64,000 bases of DNA from Telopea speciosissima (lineage: Eukaryota > Streptophyta > Magnoliopsida > Proteales > Proteaceae). Each line of letters starts with the position of its first letter. Within the stretch, counting starts at the first letter, position 1. The notes beneath the pieces are model-generated. The model was given only the letters and a program-made list of their open reading frames with translations. It was not told the DNA's origin and made no database searches. Position numbers and translations under genes: made by a program. The stretch covers positions 620,001-684,000 of the forward strand of contig NW_025317351.1 in the NCBI RefSeq assembly GCF_018873765.1, given 5' to 3'. Positions 31,255 to 44,303 of the stretch are shown one piece after another.

Positions 31255-31745
31255 ATTTCGTTCCCTCTCTTTCAAATCGATTCTAAATGCTTTCATTTTT
31301 CCCTCTCTCACTCTCAGGTAAGCACTCCGCTCCTGTACAAGTTCTGAACTATTAAAACCTTGACCGGAAAAAATCCTAGAGTCATTAGACAAACTCTGTT
31401 AAGATTCGCTTCCCTCTATACTCGCCGCAACCTGCTCTCCCCTCCGAATTACAGAAGACCAAACCATTTTTCTGCTTCCATCATCAATGTCACTTCAACT
31501 CCTTCTTCGAAGCTGAGGAGGTGGTTCTTCTTATACACCAACGAAAGCCCTCCTCCTGTTTTCGAGACCAGATTAACCCAACCATAGAAGAAGAAAGAAG
31601 TTCCGCTCAATTTTGAAAACATCAGAACTGAAGGTAGAAGAAATTGATTCAGGAAAACAAGCCTGTCCTGCACATCTTCTTCTACCCCCATTCCCTCCCT
31701 TACTATAGCGGCCATCACAGTGGTTTCTCCCATGTTTAACTGCAT
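31255..31745 (+). other. Captured leader and presequence-like exon
   Basis: This shares CTGTTAAGATTCGCTTCCCT-type sequence and the CCCTCCCTTACTATAGC block with 10190-10430. The frame 31360-31587 encodes RQTLLRFASLYTRRNLLSPP, then NHFSASIINVTSTPSSKLRR. It is Arg/Ser-rich, with almost no acidic residues early on, as in mitochondrial or plastid presequences. At 10316 the same start (MRQTLL) follows an upstream TATA box, but that copy diverges after a few codons. The parent gene is not recognised. Confidence 0.45.
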
Positions 31746-31797
31746 GCAATTTAATAATCTTTGTTCTTTCCTATGGTGCAGAGTTAAAAGCCCTTGT

Positions 31798-31845
31798 TTC
31801 AGTCCTGAGGGAAATTACTTCGTCGTTACTTCTTGGGACAATTGG
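31798..31845 (+). pseudogene. RAE1-like exon, 3' half
   Basis: FSPEGNYFVVTSWDNW. The truncation point is shared with 10482 and 19976. It is followed by the usual GTTTTTTGATCG tail and, at 31953, the CAGGCCTAAGCCCA segment. Confidence 0.6.
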
Positions 31846-32037
31846 GTTTTTTGATCGACGCATTAATTGAATTTCTTCCTTCTTCCTCTTTTCTCTTCGT
31901 TGCTTATTCATTTAGGTTGTTTTCTGATGTCTTTTTTTGTTGAATTTTTAACAGGCCTAAGCCCATTCCTAAAGGTCCCGCTCCAGCTGGTGCACTTCAC
32001 CTTATTCAACCAATCGAAGCTCAAACCTGCAGCCCTG

Positions 32038-35000
32038 CTCATGGGTCTGTTCCTAGACATTTTTGGCACTTTGCCTTTGAAACAGCTGTCTACCTAATTA
32101 ACAGAATGTGTCACACCCCGGCCCGGTTATTAAGGGCCAAGTGTGGCGGGATGTCTCTGACATCCAACCAATCCCCAAGGATCACAAGTGCAGTACCTTA
32201 TTCACAATCATTACTCACAGATACAGTAATCAGAGGCAGCGGAAACAATTTAATTAATAGAGATAACATCATTAGAAGAGAAATCTAAATGATATTTCAT
32301 TTATATAAATGATAAGGTTTGTGATACAACTATACAGTTCTCAAAGGTAACACAGAGTAAAAGTATACAAGAAACTAGTCTATAACTATATAAAGCATTT
32401 ATAAAGCATAAAAGAGTGGGGAGGTAGCCTGGGCTATCAGGCCAAGATCAGGAGGTTGCCCAATCATCACGTGCGCACGAAGTATCGTGCACTTCAAACT
32501 CCAGCGCCGCAAATCCAACATTAGAAGTAACTAAATCACCTGAAAAATAAGGATATCCACAGGGGTGAGCTCTCAACTGAGCCCAGTAAGGGGGGGTACA
32601 AGCATACAAACACAATAAATCCATGATGCATGTGCTAAACTAACATGTTCCTAGCACAGATACTAAGTCTCATGGGGTATAAGTACTACTACTAGTGGTA
32701 GATGCTAACCTCGGTCCCGGAACTAACCCTTCGGTCACCCGAGCGAAACCATTCTACCACGGTGAGGACCCGCCGATTCGGAACTAACACATCGGACCCC
32801 GAGCAGACCCCAAATGACCAACCCTGCTGTTTATTCCCGGCGGAATTAGGGACCCGCTAACATGGGACAGAAGATGGCATCCCGGAACTAACACATCGGT
32901 CTCTGCCACGGGTTGTCCAACACCTTTCCCCCTGTTGGTAAGGGGCGCAGTACTGGGTAATGAATATCATCCTAGCCCAGTGCAGTCTAAACATGATGAG
33001 GCAAGCATGATCTGAGTTATAAATTACCGAATTCCATCATCATAAATTCACATCATATAAATAATCAATGCAAATGCAATGCAGTATGTCTTTGTGCAAC
33101 CTATTTCACATGCAGTCTAATGCATTAAATAAAAGCTAGAAAACTACATGCTCCAGGTATAGAGGTAATGATGCATGAGCATGGCATTCAAACATAAAGT
33201 TGAAATTAATTTGATAAACACGCAGGAAATTAAGGTCGAATCCCTTACCCGTAGTTGTAGCTAGCCTAGGTGAATAAACTCCAATAGGCGGCAAGAATGA
33301 CCAAGACAGTCCTATGAGACAAGAATATTATAGATTAGTTATAGAAGGAATTCTAGGTCGTTACCCACCAACAATCCAACAAACCGACTAGAAAACAGTA
33401 GAAACAACCCTAAACAACATACCAAACACCATGCAATAGGTTCTGGGATGGTCCAAGGTCAAGTCCCAAGGGGTCTAGGTCATAAGGGCACAAAATGGGG
33501 AGCCGGATGCAGACTTCCGGAGCCGGTCAACCGCCCCTGGGCTCGCAACAAAGATCCGGTCGTGTCCGAATTTGGGGGTTTTGCTTCAATTGGCGGATCT
33601 TTGCATGTATGGCCCAAATTAGGAGTTTTAACGTTAATTCAAAGTGGGTCAATCTATTTTGGGTGTTCAATTTCATATTCGGCTTCCTAATTTAGGGATT
33701 TCATAATTTAAACCTAAATTAGTTGACTTAGGGTTTATGGTTTGCCATTAGAAATAGCAATTGGGCTGATTAGAGGTACAACCATGAAGATTAGGCATAT
33801 TGAACCTAAATAACACTAAACAAGAAGAAATTAGGTGGAACTTCCACTGTTTAAGCTTGGATTAAAAGCTTTAATGGAGAAATCTATTTAGGCATAGTCT
33901 AGGCTGAAATTAGATCAAATTTAGAGGAGGAGGAGATGGAAACAAGCAGGATTCTCGAGCTTACGAAATCAGAAGAAGGAAGATGGCAGCCTTGCCTTTA
34001 TGCTCTAAGGTCTCTAATGGAAGTCTCTAAGCTTCCAACCTTAGTCTAGGATGAATTTCCAAGGTATGATTCTCATTTCCCTTCTTCTTCTTCTCTTTTT
34101 CTTCTTTCTTTCTTATTCTCCAAGGCTGGAACGATTTTGGTTCCTCTTCTTTTTGTTGGTGAATAATGAATAGTGTAAAGAGGGTTATATTTATAGAAAC
34201 TTAAGCACTAAGGGGCAGAATGGTCATTTGGTTATAAATTATTTCTAAAATTGATTCTTTTGTCGTTATTACCTTATTCCAACTACAGAATGATGTCATG
34301 CGACATCAGGGATGATCCGGATACGGGTAACTGTCCGGAATTACATTCCCCACTGGGGAACTGGGTCCCACGGGGTCAATTTTACTAAAATACCCTTCTA
34401 ACCCTATTTGGTCGTACAAAACGATATATAAATATATTTTAAATTATACTTGCATTGAGTTTAATTAAGGGGGAGGTCCTGCAGCCTGTCCAGCCAGCAG
34501 ACCAGACACAGGTAGCTCTGGTGCGGGGTCCCACAAGGTAAAAAGTACTATTCTGCCCCTAATACACTAATTAATTAAAAATACAACATATATACATATA
34601 AAATGGGATTCTTACCTGAGATTCGGCTTAAGACAGAGAGAGGCTTCGCAGGCCATCAATCCAGCATGCCACGCTTATGTGTTGTCTTCCGCTAGACACC
34701 TCAGACTCATTTAAGGCCACGGTAGTTGGCTGATCGGAATGCCTTTACAGACGAGTCATGAGATAGGTCTGAATTTCTTAATCAAGACGGCCCACAACTT
34801 AGAGGCTAGCATGGCCAAATATTGAACCAGAACCTGAAATCACACAGATTTCAAAAGTTCAAATTTATTCGGAAATTTGACCGGGTTTCACAGAATGCCC
34901 TCTTCGGTCTCTCTAGGTGTCTCCCCTTTTCAATTGGCTTTTCATCGAAGCGCAGACTATAGTTTCTTAAGGGTTTTTGGGTGCCTCTGTTTTCTATATC

Positions 35001-36921
35001 TTCAACCATATAACAAAAATAAAATGGATTTTCGTTCTTCCCCTTGTGTTTTCTTAGGCTGCAGTGCGCTTTATAAGGGTTACAAGTGCCTCAATCTACA
35101 AAGCAATCGTTTACTAATTGATCGACATGTTCGTTTTGATGAAGAGTAGTTTCCCTTCTCCAAATCCCTTCTTGGATCTCCGCTTGCTCCTCACTCTCCT
35201 CCTCCTTTCGCCTCTACTCCACTGATTGTTAATCATTCTTCTCCACCTGTCCTTCCCATGTCCTTACCCGCCAACCCTTATGTCTCACCAGTGCCGTCCT
35301 CACCACCCACCATTTCTCCAATTCCCACCTCCTCATTAGCATTGGCCTCCCCATCTCCCATACCCTCTGACTCACTACCAACACTTTCTCCTTCACTGAT
35401 CTCCCCTTCTTTACGTACCCGATCCCTTAGTGAACTCTACCACATTCCTTCTCATCCTACCCCACCCCAACCGACCACCACCTCTATTCACCCTAGGACA
35501 CTTCGCCAACTACCCAATCAACCTCATGCCCACTCCACTGACATTGTTATTGTGGAGCCTACTAGTTTTTCACAGGCCTCTAAGGTACCCGAATGGCGAT
35601 CAGCGATGGCAGAGGACTTTAATGCATTGGTTTGTAAGGACACATGGTCCCTTGTTCCAAGGATCCCTGATATGAATTTGGTCGGCTGCAAGTGGGTGTA
35701 CTGTATTAAACGTAAGGCAGATGGTACTCTAGAGCGCTACATGGCTCACTTGGTGGCCAAGGGCTTTTACCAACAGTTTGGGATTTATTACAATAAAACA
35801 TTCAACCCTGTGGTTAAACCAACTACAATCCGTTGTGTGCTGTCCATTGCGGTTTCTCAGGGTTAGTCAGTCAAGCAGCTGGATGTTCTTAATGCCTTCC
35901 TGCATGGCTTGTTACGGGAGGAGGTCTATATGTCACAACCCCAGGGTTTACTTGATTTTAATCATCCATCTCATGTCTGTAGACTTCATCGCTTGTTATA
36001 TGGCCTTAAACAAGCTCCTCGAGCTTGGTCTCATCGTTTGTCAACGTTCCTTACTCACCATGGTTTTATTGGTTCAAAGACAGATACCTCCTTATTTATC
36101 CGGCGCACTGGCTCCCATGCCTGCTATGTACTGGTTTATGTAGATGACATCCTCATTACTACTAGTGATGCTTCTGCCATCCCTATTCTTCTGCAAAAAT
36201 TATCGGGCGAGTTCTCCATTAAGGACCTTAGTCCTCTACATTTTTTCTTGGGGATTGAGGCAAAACCCCACAGCCATGGCCTTCTATTGACTCAGTCTCG
36301 ATACATCTCCGATCTCTTGCGGCGTACGGGTATGGTTGATTGTAAACCGGTCAAACCGCCTATGTCCACTATTAAGGATTCGGACTCAGGGGGTGCTCTC
36401 TATGACAACCCAACGGAATATAGGTCCATTGTTGGGACCCTGCAATACGTTACTCTAACTAGCCCGGATGTTGCCTTCGCTGTTAATCGGCCCTGCCAGT
36501 ATATGCATGCACCCTCCATAAATCATTGGCAGCTTGTGAAGCGCATTCTACGCTATCTCAAGAGTACACACGGTCATGGTCTTCTCTTGAAGTGTTCCCC
36601 CTCTCATCGCCTACAGGCTTTCACGGATGCTGATTGGGCAGGCGATGGTATTGATCGCAAATCCACAGGTGGTTTTACAATTTCCCTTGGCCCTAACCTT
36701 GTTTCCTGGACATCGCGGAAGCAACGTACCGTTGCGCGTTCCTCCACAGAGGCCAAATACAAGGCTTTGGACGATGCCTCTGTGGAATTGATTTGGTTGG
36801 AATCTTTGTTTTTTGGAACTTGGCTTTCCTCTTCATGGATCTCCCGTGTTATGATGAGACAATATAGGCGCCACTTATCTCTCTGCCAATTCGGTGTTTC
36901 ATGCCCGCACAAAACACGTTG
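32038..36921 (+). mobile_element. Ty1/Copia fragment without LTRs, split by a solo LTR
   Basis: This is an old retroelement piece in two parts, 32038-32108 and 34893-36921. Parts in order: end of the integrase (HFWHFAFETAVYLINRM, then VSPFQLAFHRSADYSFLRVF), reverse transcriptase ([28 protein letters not shown]) and RNase H (TDADWAGDGIDRKSTGG). Neither LTR, nor gag, nor protease is present. Both borders are sharp joins to array sequence (after CTGCAGCCCTGC; before GAGGCAAACACGG). It is broken, with several breaks. It may have been caught up in the array rather than inserted as a whole element. Confidence 0.85.
32109..34892 (+). mobile_element. Solo LTR inside the Copia fragment
   Basis: The 2784-bp segment begins TGTCACACCCCGGCCCGG and ends GACCGGGTTTCACA (TG...CA). 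It is flanked by the 5-bp direct repeat GAATG (32104-32108 and 34893-34897). It contains no gag/pol sequence and no second LTR. The length and the TGTCACACCCCGG start are like the long LTRs of plant Ty3/Gypsy elements of the Tekay/Del kind, though the lineage is an inference. A solo LTR arises by recombination between the two LTRs of a full element. Confidence 0.8.
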
Positions 36922-36999
36922 AGGCAAACACGGTAGTTTCAAAATCATGCTTCTCAACAAGTGGAGAAAATTTAATTTAAAGTTTTCTGATATAAGACT

Positions 37000-37915
37000 T
37001 ACAACCTGAAGCAGATGTAAGACTTACTTTTCAAATTTCAACCCATTCAATTGTGAAGTTGCAAGTGGAGAAAATTTAATTTAAAGTTTTCTGATATAAT
37101 TTGTACAGCAAAGTGAGCCCAGGAGTCCTGATCCAAGCACTCCTGAACCTCCGCAACCTATCGTTCACTCTTTCTGCAAGATTTTAACTGCATCTGATAC
37201 AAGTACTCATGGCGGCTTCTCTGTTCTTCGGAAACATGCTAACGAATGCCTTCCTCCATTGGTATTTCTCATTCTATTTTGTTGTTTCTTTGTACTTCAC
37301 TTCCTTTAGAGGTTTTCTTTCTTGAAGGATATGAACCAGTCAACTCCAACCCAGGAATTGACTGCAACGGATCTTCATGTTTATGAGTGGCGATTTAAGC
37401 ACATCTTCAGAGGTACCTGCAGTTGCGTTTTCCTGTTTTCTTTTATCGCAAAATTACATTTTGGTTGGTTGTAGTTATTGATGTCCAAGTTATTTCAGAT
37501 ACATTATCAAACAAATCAAAGCTAAACTTTCCATTCCAAACAGTATTAAACATGGTGGTATGCGGACATGTAAATAACTAAGGAGTCCTACCTCTTTCAA
37601 ATTGAATGTACCAGGTCAATCCCGCAGGCATTTGCTTACAACAGGATTTAGTACGTCTGTCACTTCTAAGCGATTGGTTGCGGGGGATGCTTTTGTTTTT
37701 ATGAGGTATTTGAGCAGAGGGCTTTAATATGATCACATCTTCTCTCCGCTTTCCGATTTTCAGGATTTTGAGTAGTTATACTTCGTATTTTTACTGACTG
37801 ATTATGTAGGGGGAGAATGCAGAATTAAGTATGCGTTGGAGTTAGGCGTCTTGGGCATCGACAAAGTACCATGCCATCGTCTGTGATATCAAGCCAAAGC
37901 CTCTGGTTTTTCTGT
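37000..37915 (+). pseudogene. Auxin response factor fragment (B3 domain), copy 2
   Basis: The exons are 37000-37016 (end of LQPEAD only), 37110-37262 ([18 protein letters not shown], then [18 protein letters not shown] and ECLPPL), 37329-37413 ([20 protein letters not shown]), about 37615-37707 ([20 protein letters not shown]) and about 37811-37905. The fourth exon is closest to a real ARF: it keeps HANECLPPL and STHGGF, both altered in copy 1. Exons upstream of AEQ are absent. Confidence 0.8.
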
Positions 37916-37939
37916 CAAATGAACGTTAGAGGGATGTTC

Positions 37940-38161
37940 TGTTCAGTTTTAGAGAGGAAGGAGAAGAAGGAAAAGAGAGGGAAAGAGAAGAGCACATACG
38001 GTTGTGTTTAATCTCATCTATCTCAAACTAGAGACAAACTTCCTTATATTGAAAAAGAATAACTAATTACACAGGGGCCCCTGGCCTTATACAAATAACA
38101 GAAGAAATATAAAATACATGTGGTTATATACAAGAATACCCTTAAACTCCTATTCTTAACA
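37940..38161 (-). repeat. 3' LTR of the 37940-43207 Copia element
   Basis: Minus-strand 3' LTR, 222 bp, TGTT...AACA ends. It is preceded on the minus strand by the polypurine tract. Confidence 0.9.
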
Positions 38162-41100
38162 CTCCCCCTCAAGCTGGGTGGTATATGTCATACATACCCA
38201 GCTTGTTCAATAAACAGTCAAAGTGATGAGTGCTAAGTCCTTTGGTGAAGATGTCGGCCACTTGTTCATTCGTCTTCACAAAAGGGGTACAGTACAGATG
38301 GTCTTTGACTCAATCTTTTCCTTGATAAAATGTCTATCAACCTCAACATGCTTGGTCCTATCATGTTGCTTTGGGTTGTGGGCAATACTTATGGCTGCCT
38401 TGTTGTCACAATATAAACTCATAGGTTTGTGAGTCTCAAATCCCAATTCTGAACAAGTCTCTTGACCACAAGACTTCACACACTCCGTGAGCCATAGCTC
38501 TAAATTCGCCTCGGACTTGACCTAGCCACCACGGGTTGCTTCTTACTTCTCAAGTAACCAAATTCCCACCAACAAAAGTACAGTATCCCGAAGTGGATCT
38601 TCGATCGGAAATAGATCCGGCCAGATCGGCATCGGTGTATGCTTCGATCCTCAAGTGACCATTTCTAGAGAAGAGAAGACCTTTTCCAGGGCATGACTTT
38701 AAGTATCCGAGGATCCTATACCGCATCAAGATGTCCCATTTTGGGTGCATGCATAAACCGACTTACCACGCCAACAAGATAGGCTATGTCCGGTCGGGTA
38801 AAGGAAAGATAGATTAGCTTGCCTACTAATCTACGATATTTTTCAGCATCTACTGAGGGCTCACCACAATCTTCTCCTAGTTTGTGATTCGATCAATAGG
38901 AGAGAAGGTTGGTTTACACCCTAAGTACCCTGTCTCGTAAGTAGATCAAGGACAAACTTCCTCGACAAACACGATCCCTTGCTTGGATCTTGAAACTTCA
39001 ATCCCAGAAAATACTTGATGGACCAAGATCTTTGATCTCAAGCTGCCGAGCCAAGTAAAGTTTAAGCTTTGTGATTTCGTTTATTGTTCCCCGTGACCAC
39101 AATGTCATCAACATATACAATAAGATGTAATAGTGTTGCCCTTCCTTTGTATAAACAAAGTGTGATCAGCTTGACTTTGGATGTATCCATTCACGTAGAA
39201 TAGCTTGCCTAAACCTCTCAAACCAAGCCTTAGGAGATTGTTTAAGGCCATAAAGCGCTTTCTGAGACGACACACTTTTCCATTGCCACTAGGATGCTTG
39301 AACCCGGGGGAGAGTGCATGTAGACTTCTTCTTCTAAGTCACCATGTAAGAAAGCATTCTTTACATCAAGTGTATAATGGCCAATCAAGGTTTGCGCCAT
39401 TGAGAGGAGTACCCGAATGGAGTTATGCTTGGCCCTGGAGCAAAGGTTTCACGATAATCGATGCCATACACACAGGTATAGCCCTTAGCAACGATCTTGC
39501 CTTATATCTCTCTGATACCATCGAGACTTGAACTTGTGTGAATACCCATCTGCATCCAACAGAACTCTCCCCTTTGGGAGTTCAACAAGATCCCAGTGTG
39601 GTTCTTCTCAAGGGCCACCATCTCGGTATTCATTGCTTCTCTCCATTTTGGATCAGCCATGGCCTCTACTACATTCTTAGGAATAGAGATGGAGGAGATA
39701 GCCACTGTGAAAGCAATACCTGTAGGGGAGACAGAATCATAGGAGACAAACTTGGCAATGGGATTAGTACAAGCTCGAGTTCCTTTGCGGTGAGCAATAG
39801 GAAGATCTAAGTCTGAGGGTGTAGGAGTAGAGGAAGGTATACCTGTCTCAGGATGAGGAGACGAAGGAGGATTTTGGCAGGTCTTCTGTATAGGGAGCCA
39901 TGAAGGAGGATTTCTCTTGTCCTTTGTGTACACAAGTAGCTCCCCCTCTCTCTGTTCACCTCTGCACTCGGAGACTCCCCCTCAACAACAGTATCCTCGG
40001 ACCTTTTCTTTCCCTTGTCAATTTGAAATGGGGAAATAGGGACGAGAGAGGGGGAAGGAAATGATAGAAACTCAGGAGCCTCTTCAACCTCACTACCACG
40101 ACACTCCCCCTGAAGAGGTGACTGAAAATACGGGAGATGTTCAAAGAAAGAAACATCTTTGGAGAGAAGCCACCGACGGGTAGGAGGGTGATAACATGTG
40201 TAGCCTTTAGAGGTAGAGGAATACCCAAGAAAGATGCACTTCGAGGACTTAGGATCCAATTTAGTGTGGGCAGATTTGCTAAGATGGACATAGCAGATGC
40301 AACCAAAGACCCGTGGGGGAAGTGAAAAAGAAGAAGAAAGTAAGGGTAAGACCGCAAGAGGTACTTTGAAGTTCAAGACACTGGAGGGCATATGATTGAT
40401 AAGAAAGACTGCAGTGAGTAAGGCATCGGACCAAAAGGTTTTTGGAACATGCATTGTAAACCAAAGAGACCGGGCTACTTCCAGCAGGTGGCGGTTTTTT
40501 CTTTCAGCAACCCCATTTTGTTGAGGGGTATCAACACAAGCCACCTGGTGGATAATGCCACGGTCAGAAAAAAAAGGACTCCAAACCACCATACATATAC
40601 TCTCCACCTTTATCAGAACGGACAATCTGAATACGAGTTTGAAACTGAGTGTAAACCAACTCATAAAAGTTTTTAAATGCAACATAGACATCACTCTTTT
40701 GTTTCAAGAGATAAACCCAAGTAACTCGAGAGAAGTCATCAATAAAGGAGACAAAGTAGCGGAAGCCACGTAAAGAAGTAACAGGGGAAGGGCCCCAAAC
40801 ATCAGTATGAACAATGTGAAAAGGTGAAATAGATCTATTGCTAGAAGATGGATAAACTGTCTTACAACTTTTTGCAAAAAGACAAGGTTCACAATGAAAA
40901 ACATGATTGACGAGGAAAAGAGGTAAATAAATGTGGCAACATTTTTCTCATAATGAAAAGGAAGGATGTCCCAAACGCCGGTGCCAAAGCAAAATGTCCT
41001 CCTGTGTACGTCCGCCATGTTGCCCACACACATAAGATTGAGCTATCGTCACAGGGGAAGCACAAGTGTCCAGAACATATAATCCATCAGTCTCACGTCC

Positions 41101-42985
41101 ACTGCCAATCACTCTCTTCGTCACCAAATCCTGAAAAAGACAATGGGTAGGAAAAAATGTGACAAAGCAGTTCAAAGATTTAGTCAATTGGCTAATGGAA
41201 AGAAGATTAGTGGCAAAGTTGGGAACATGAAAGACAGACTTCAAAGGGATAAGTGGAGTAACTTGGACATCTCCCTTACCCGAGATGGAAGAAAGGGAAC
41301 CATCAGCAATTTTTACCTTATCTTTTCCGAACAAAGCGAGTAGGAGTTAAAAAGCTGAGACCTACCAGTCATGTGATCCGTGGCCCCTGAGTCAATTACC
41401 CAGGTGTAGTGGCAGATGAAGTAGAGACCAGAGAGCGATGGAAGTAGTGGGTGCGGAGAGGAGGATCCATCCAAGTGTGCTACAATCCGACGAAAAGCTG
41501 CTATGTCTTCTTTGGAGAGGGAGGATGAATCGAGACTCATGAACCCCAACATGGGCTTTAGGCCCATTCTTCTTCGGTCCTTTCTGTCCTCCAGATGCAG
41601 TAGAGGGTGGTTTCCCATGAAGATCCCAACAAAACTCCTTTTTATGCCCGGACTTGCCACAATAGTCACGGGAGAATCGGCCTCTACCAGCCCCCTTAGT
41701 GAAGGGAGGACGGTCTGTGGAGTGGATGAAACAAGAGCGAGCGCTCAACAAGTGGGAGTGGTCTCCATAGCACTTCTACGCGTCTCCTCACTCTGTAAAT
41801 AACCACACACCTCCTCCAGGGAGGGAAGACTTGGTCGGCCAAGTATCTGTACCCGTATGGGTTCAAACTCAGAGTTAAGACCTCCAAGAAGGAACAGGAC
41901 CCTCTCCTTCTCAAATAACTGATGCACTTTAGGCTCATCAACAGGACACAGCTGGAGATCTCTGTAGTGATCATACTCCTCCCAAAGTCCCACAACAAGG
42001 CTATAGTACTCAGAGATACTTTTGTCACCCTGACGCAGGCTAACAATCTGTTGAAGAAGTTGATAAACCTTTGTAGAGTCCCCCACTCTATCAAAAATAC
42101 GAGCAACACTATCCCAAATATCTTTGGCTGTCTCCTTGCTCATAAACCTTCTTCCAATCTCCGGCTTCATTGAAAAAATGAGCCAAGTCATCACAAGGGA
42201 GTTCTCGGTTTCCCATTTAGAGTAACCCGGATCATCAATGGAAGGGGCCTTAAAGCTCCCAGATATATATCCCAACTTCCCCCTACTTCGAAGGATAAGC
42301 TTCATTGACCGTGACCAATCCAAGTAATTGTTACTATCAAGCTTAACAATGGGGAGCTGAACATTTGGATTCTCATATGATAGAGGGATTGGCAAGGCTG
42401 CTGTAACAGTGGGAAGTTCAGATGTCTCAACAGTTTTTCACCCATTGTGGTTTTAAAACAAACACTTGAGAGGAGCAATCAACAGCACTTCAAGCAAGAA
42501 CAATAGATTCCCAAGTAAATGAAAAAAACAGAGGTAACCTAGACCACAAAGCTTGAAAAAACTTGTAGAGCCTCACACAAACAGAAAACAGCAGCGGAGT
42601 AGAAAAGAAAAGTCTTCCTTACCAAGAAACGACAGTGGGTAGTCCAAAACAGCTCCCAAACAAAGCTCTAGTGAAGAGCTATTGCCAATCCCACACTCGG
42701 GTGGCGGAAAAACAGGCGAGCAGTCCTGGCCGAGATTCACTCCTGTCCCTTGGATGCTCCCAAGCGGCTTGAGATGACACAATGGGAAGAAAGGTAACCT
42801 CCAAACGAAGCTAGAGCACTTGGTTGCTCTCCATTTGGATGAGAACCGAGAGAGAAAACAGATCTGTGAAGAACCGCAGGTTGGAGCTCAAACTCCAGCA
42901 ACAACCAAGAGAGGAAACCACCTCTTGGTCCACTAAACACCCTTCTAACACCTTCAAACTCCAGGAAGAGTACGCTCTGATACCA

Positions 42986-43207
42986 TGTTCAGTTTTAGAG
43001 AGGAAGGAGAAGAAGGAAAAGAGAGGGAAAGAGAAGAGCACATACGGTTGTGTTTAATCTCATCTATCTCAAACTAGAGACAAACTTCCTTATATTGAAA
43101 AAGAATAACTAATTACACAGGGGCCCCTGGCCTTATACAAATAACAGAAGAAATATAAAATACATGTGGTTATATACAAGAATACCCTTAAACTCCTATT
43201 CTTAACA
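42986..43207 (-). repeat. 5' LTR of the 37940-43207 Copia element
   Basis: Minus-strand 5' LTR, 222 bp, the same sequence as 37940-38161. The primer-binding site directly adjoins it inside the element. Confidence 0.9.
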
Positions 43208-44216
43208 TGTTCTGCTTACTGTTTTGTTGTTACTATATCCCCATTTGAAGATCTCTATGGCCTTCCTTTACTCTCAACATGTCATGGAGAAGAGAGGGGT
43301 TAGTGTGTTGGTTGCAGTCCTGATATGCACCACCGTTCCAAGTTGCAGAGTGAGAGGGAAAGGAAGAGAGACAGTGAGATCGATTCGTAACAGAGGGATG
43401 GGAGCTCAGAGGGTAGAGATGGGAGTGGGTGAAATGTTAAAAGGGCAAATTTGGGATCAATTTGGGGTAGGACTAAGCTCAAAAAGAACCCCAAACATCC
43501 CTTTTAAAACTTGAGGTACCTAATAGGTACTTCAATCAAATTTTTGGGACCTTGCATGTAATTTACCCTTACTTTTATGGATGATTTGTATACACCACTT
43601 CCAGTTGCAACAGTAGCTAAATGTTGCATATGGCCGGGAAGAAGAAAGGAGCACAGTGGGGGAAAGGGACAGCTTAAAAAAAGGAAAAATCAGAATTGTA
43701 AAAAATGAGAGAAAGTTTCATGTACTCAGGTAACATAGTACATTCCTGTCCAACTTTTTCTTACAGAAACATTTCTATCTATTGACTTGTGGCTATTGTT
43801 CATCAGCAGCACCTGTGGAGAGCAGCAGAGGCAAACACGGTAGTTTCAAAATCATGCTTCTCAACAATAAAAATAAGGTCCTCCAGTATTTGTGCACTGC
43901 TGTTGAGAAGTAGGTAAAATAGTAAAAAAAAAAAGGGTTTTTTTAAAAAACTATTTACCCCTTTTTTTCTTACTGATACAGTAGTTTCAAAATCATGCTT
44001 CTCAACAATTATCACTTCGTTTTATACTTGAGTAGTATAATCTGAAGTTTTCATTTGAACAACAATGTCTAATATTGCATTTGCAGAGGATTGCTCCATT
44101 TTTGTCTAACTTTTTTCCTTTCTTGAATATTGATCTTGAAGCTGATCGACTGCCACCAGTATTTTGATGCTTTGCTTACTCATTTTGGTTGTTTTCTGAT
44201 GTTTTGCTTGATACAG

Positions 44217-44303
44217 GTTGTTCAACCTCCTATGAATTCAGTTACGAGCCTTAGTTTCAGTCCGGACGGAAATTACCTCGTCACTACTTCTTAGGACAAG
44301 CAG
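44217..44303 (+). pseudogene. RAE1-like exon, first copy in unit C
   Basis: It encodes VVQPPMNSVTSLSFSPDG, then YLVTTS, a TAG in place of Trp, and DKQ. The PxMNS change and the TT for AT are shared with unit E (59595), pairing C with E for this exon. Confidence 0.7.

Larger units (their letters stand above)
37940..43207 (-). mobile_element. Ty1/Copia retrotransposon with both LTRs, recent
   Basis: The LTRs at 37940-38161 and 42986-43207 (222 bp each) look identical by eye, and the TSD is TGTTC (37935-37939, 43208-43212). Next to the right LTR, on the minus strand, is TGGTATCAGAGC, the initiator-tRNA-Met primer-binding site. Next to the left LTR is the polypurine tract TTGAGGGGGAG. Internal parts on the minus strand: gag (about 42395-41745), protease (WVIDSGATDHMTG), integrase (QQNGVAERKNRHLLE), reverse transcriptase and RNase H (to about 38200). 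The structure is complete, but the coding part is broken in several places, so it probably moved with help from a relative. Identical LTRs indicate a very young insertion. Confidence 0.9.
36961..43567. mobile_element. Pack-MULE carrying ARF exons, copy 2 (left end lost, Copia inside)
   Basis: ARF sequence starts abruptly at about 36961 after a short piece of unit leader (36922-36960). The left terminal repeat is missing, and GTGGAGAAAATTTAATTTAA occurs twice (36960 and 37065), showing a local rearrangement. The right terminal repeat runs from about 43440 to 43567. A Copia element (37940-43207) sits between exon g and the right arm. The sister copy at 58370 shows the uninterrupted site. Confidence 0.75.
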
